The notes under the pieces are model-generated. The model was given only the letters and a program-made list of their open reading frames with translations, did no database searches and was not told the DNA's origin. From NCBI GenBank assembly GCA_033763795.1, contig JANRJV010000013.1, positions 1 to 64,000 of the forward strand: DNA of 64,000 nucleotides, in the 5' to 3' direction. Position numbers and translations under genes: made by a program. This document shows, piece by piece, positions 63,972 to 64,000 of the stretch; the first letter of the stretch is position 1, and every line of letters starts with the position of its first letter. This DNA comes from JAEUIV01 sp033763795 (lineage in GTDB: Bacteria > Planctomycetota > Phycisphaerae > Phycisphaerales > UBA1924).

Positions 63972-64000
63972 ATGCGTCTCACGCTGTCCTGCGCCGTCAT
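63972..64000 (+). CDS. Start of an exported protein, cut by the window edge
   Basis: GGAGGGAAAG lies 7 nt before an ATG, and the first nine residues (MRLTLSCAV) look like the start of a signal peptide. Only the beginning is visible. The 192-bp space before it (63780-63971) contains no other gene. Confidence 0.6.

Overview
The window looks like a chromosome segment of a planctomycete of the Phycisphaerae type. The evidence is a very high GC content, C-terminal [IV]PAP-hydrophobic-Arg-rich sorting tails, a GC-rich dockerin pair on a secreted protein, a pseudopilin-like protein inside a sugar operon, a Ser/Thr kinase with a CHASE2 domain, and a truncated GlmU. The lineage is an inference from these traits; no rRNA gene is present. 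About 55 genes are tightly packed, many with 4-bp ATGA/GTGA overlaps. No transposon, phage, CRISPR array or origin is visible.

Layout. 1-744: tail of a sorted exported protein and a META lipoprotein. 0.8-1.9 kb: rpsL-rpsG (str genes, no fusA or tuf). 2.0-6.2 kb: membrane kinase-CHASE2 gene translationally coupled to a lipoprotein, followed by its exported paralogue. 6.3-10.9 kb: glmS, a DUF1275-STAS fusion, rarA. 10.9-14.3 kb: HEAT-like protein, small membrane protein and PilZ protein in one operon, then a conserved-looking orphan. 14.5-21.7 kb: ileS, plsC, exported PhoD phosphatase, FAD oxidoreductase. 21.9-26.8 kb: PilT-like ATPase, a membrane-anchored GspE/PilB relative with degraded nucleotide-binding motifs, and a CvpA-like membrane protein. 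26.9-32.1 kb (minus strand): glmU N-terminal domain, prs, rplY, pth, rpsF, ssb, rplI, preceded by tRNA-Gln. 32.1-33.5 kb: a 426-bp gap and a SWIM-like protein. 33.5-51.3 kb: a glycan-use region. 51.3-54.6 kb: SNF2 helicase, then tRNA-Lys. 54.8-58.8 kb: gmhA, aat, ychF, asnS. 58.9-64.0 kb: two tandem glycosyltransferases, a 2-oxoacid dehydrogenase E2, a GNAT protein and the start of one more exported protein.

The most coherent system is the glycan region. It has a six-hairpin glycosidase, a GH1 beta-glucosidase, a LacI-family regulator, an exported glucoamylase-family (PF10091/GH144-like) hydrolase, a sorted exported protein, a GH94 phosphorylase, a pseudopilin, a small membrane protein, a Tat-exported solute-binding protein, two permeases and a dockerin-bearing exported protein. 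Four near-identical 14-bp palindromes (TGWAASCGSTTWCR) sit just upstream of its transcription units, one immediately after a good TTGACA/GATAGT promoter. They are the likely operators of the LacI regulator. The inferred pathway is surface hydrolysis of a beta-glucan, ABC uptake of oligomers, and cytoplasmic cleavage by GH1 hydrolysis and GH94 phosphorolysis. The pairing of a PF10091-type enzyme with GH94 makes beta-1,2-glucan one candidate substrate.

Other points worth following are the pseudo-ATPase cluster, the kinase with twin exported partners, Arg at S12 position 88 (a known streptomycin-resistance residue), loss of the IleS zinc-site cysteines, and a hairpin-rich unannotated stretch beside tRNA-Gln.
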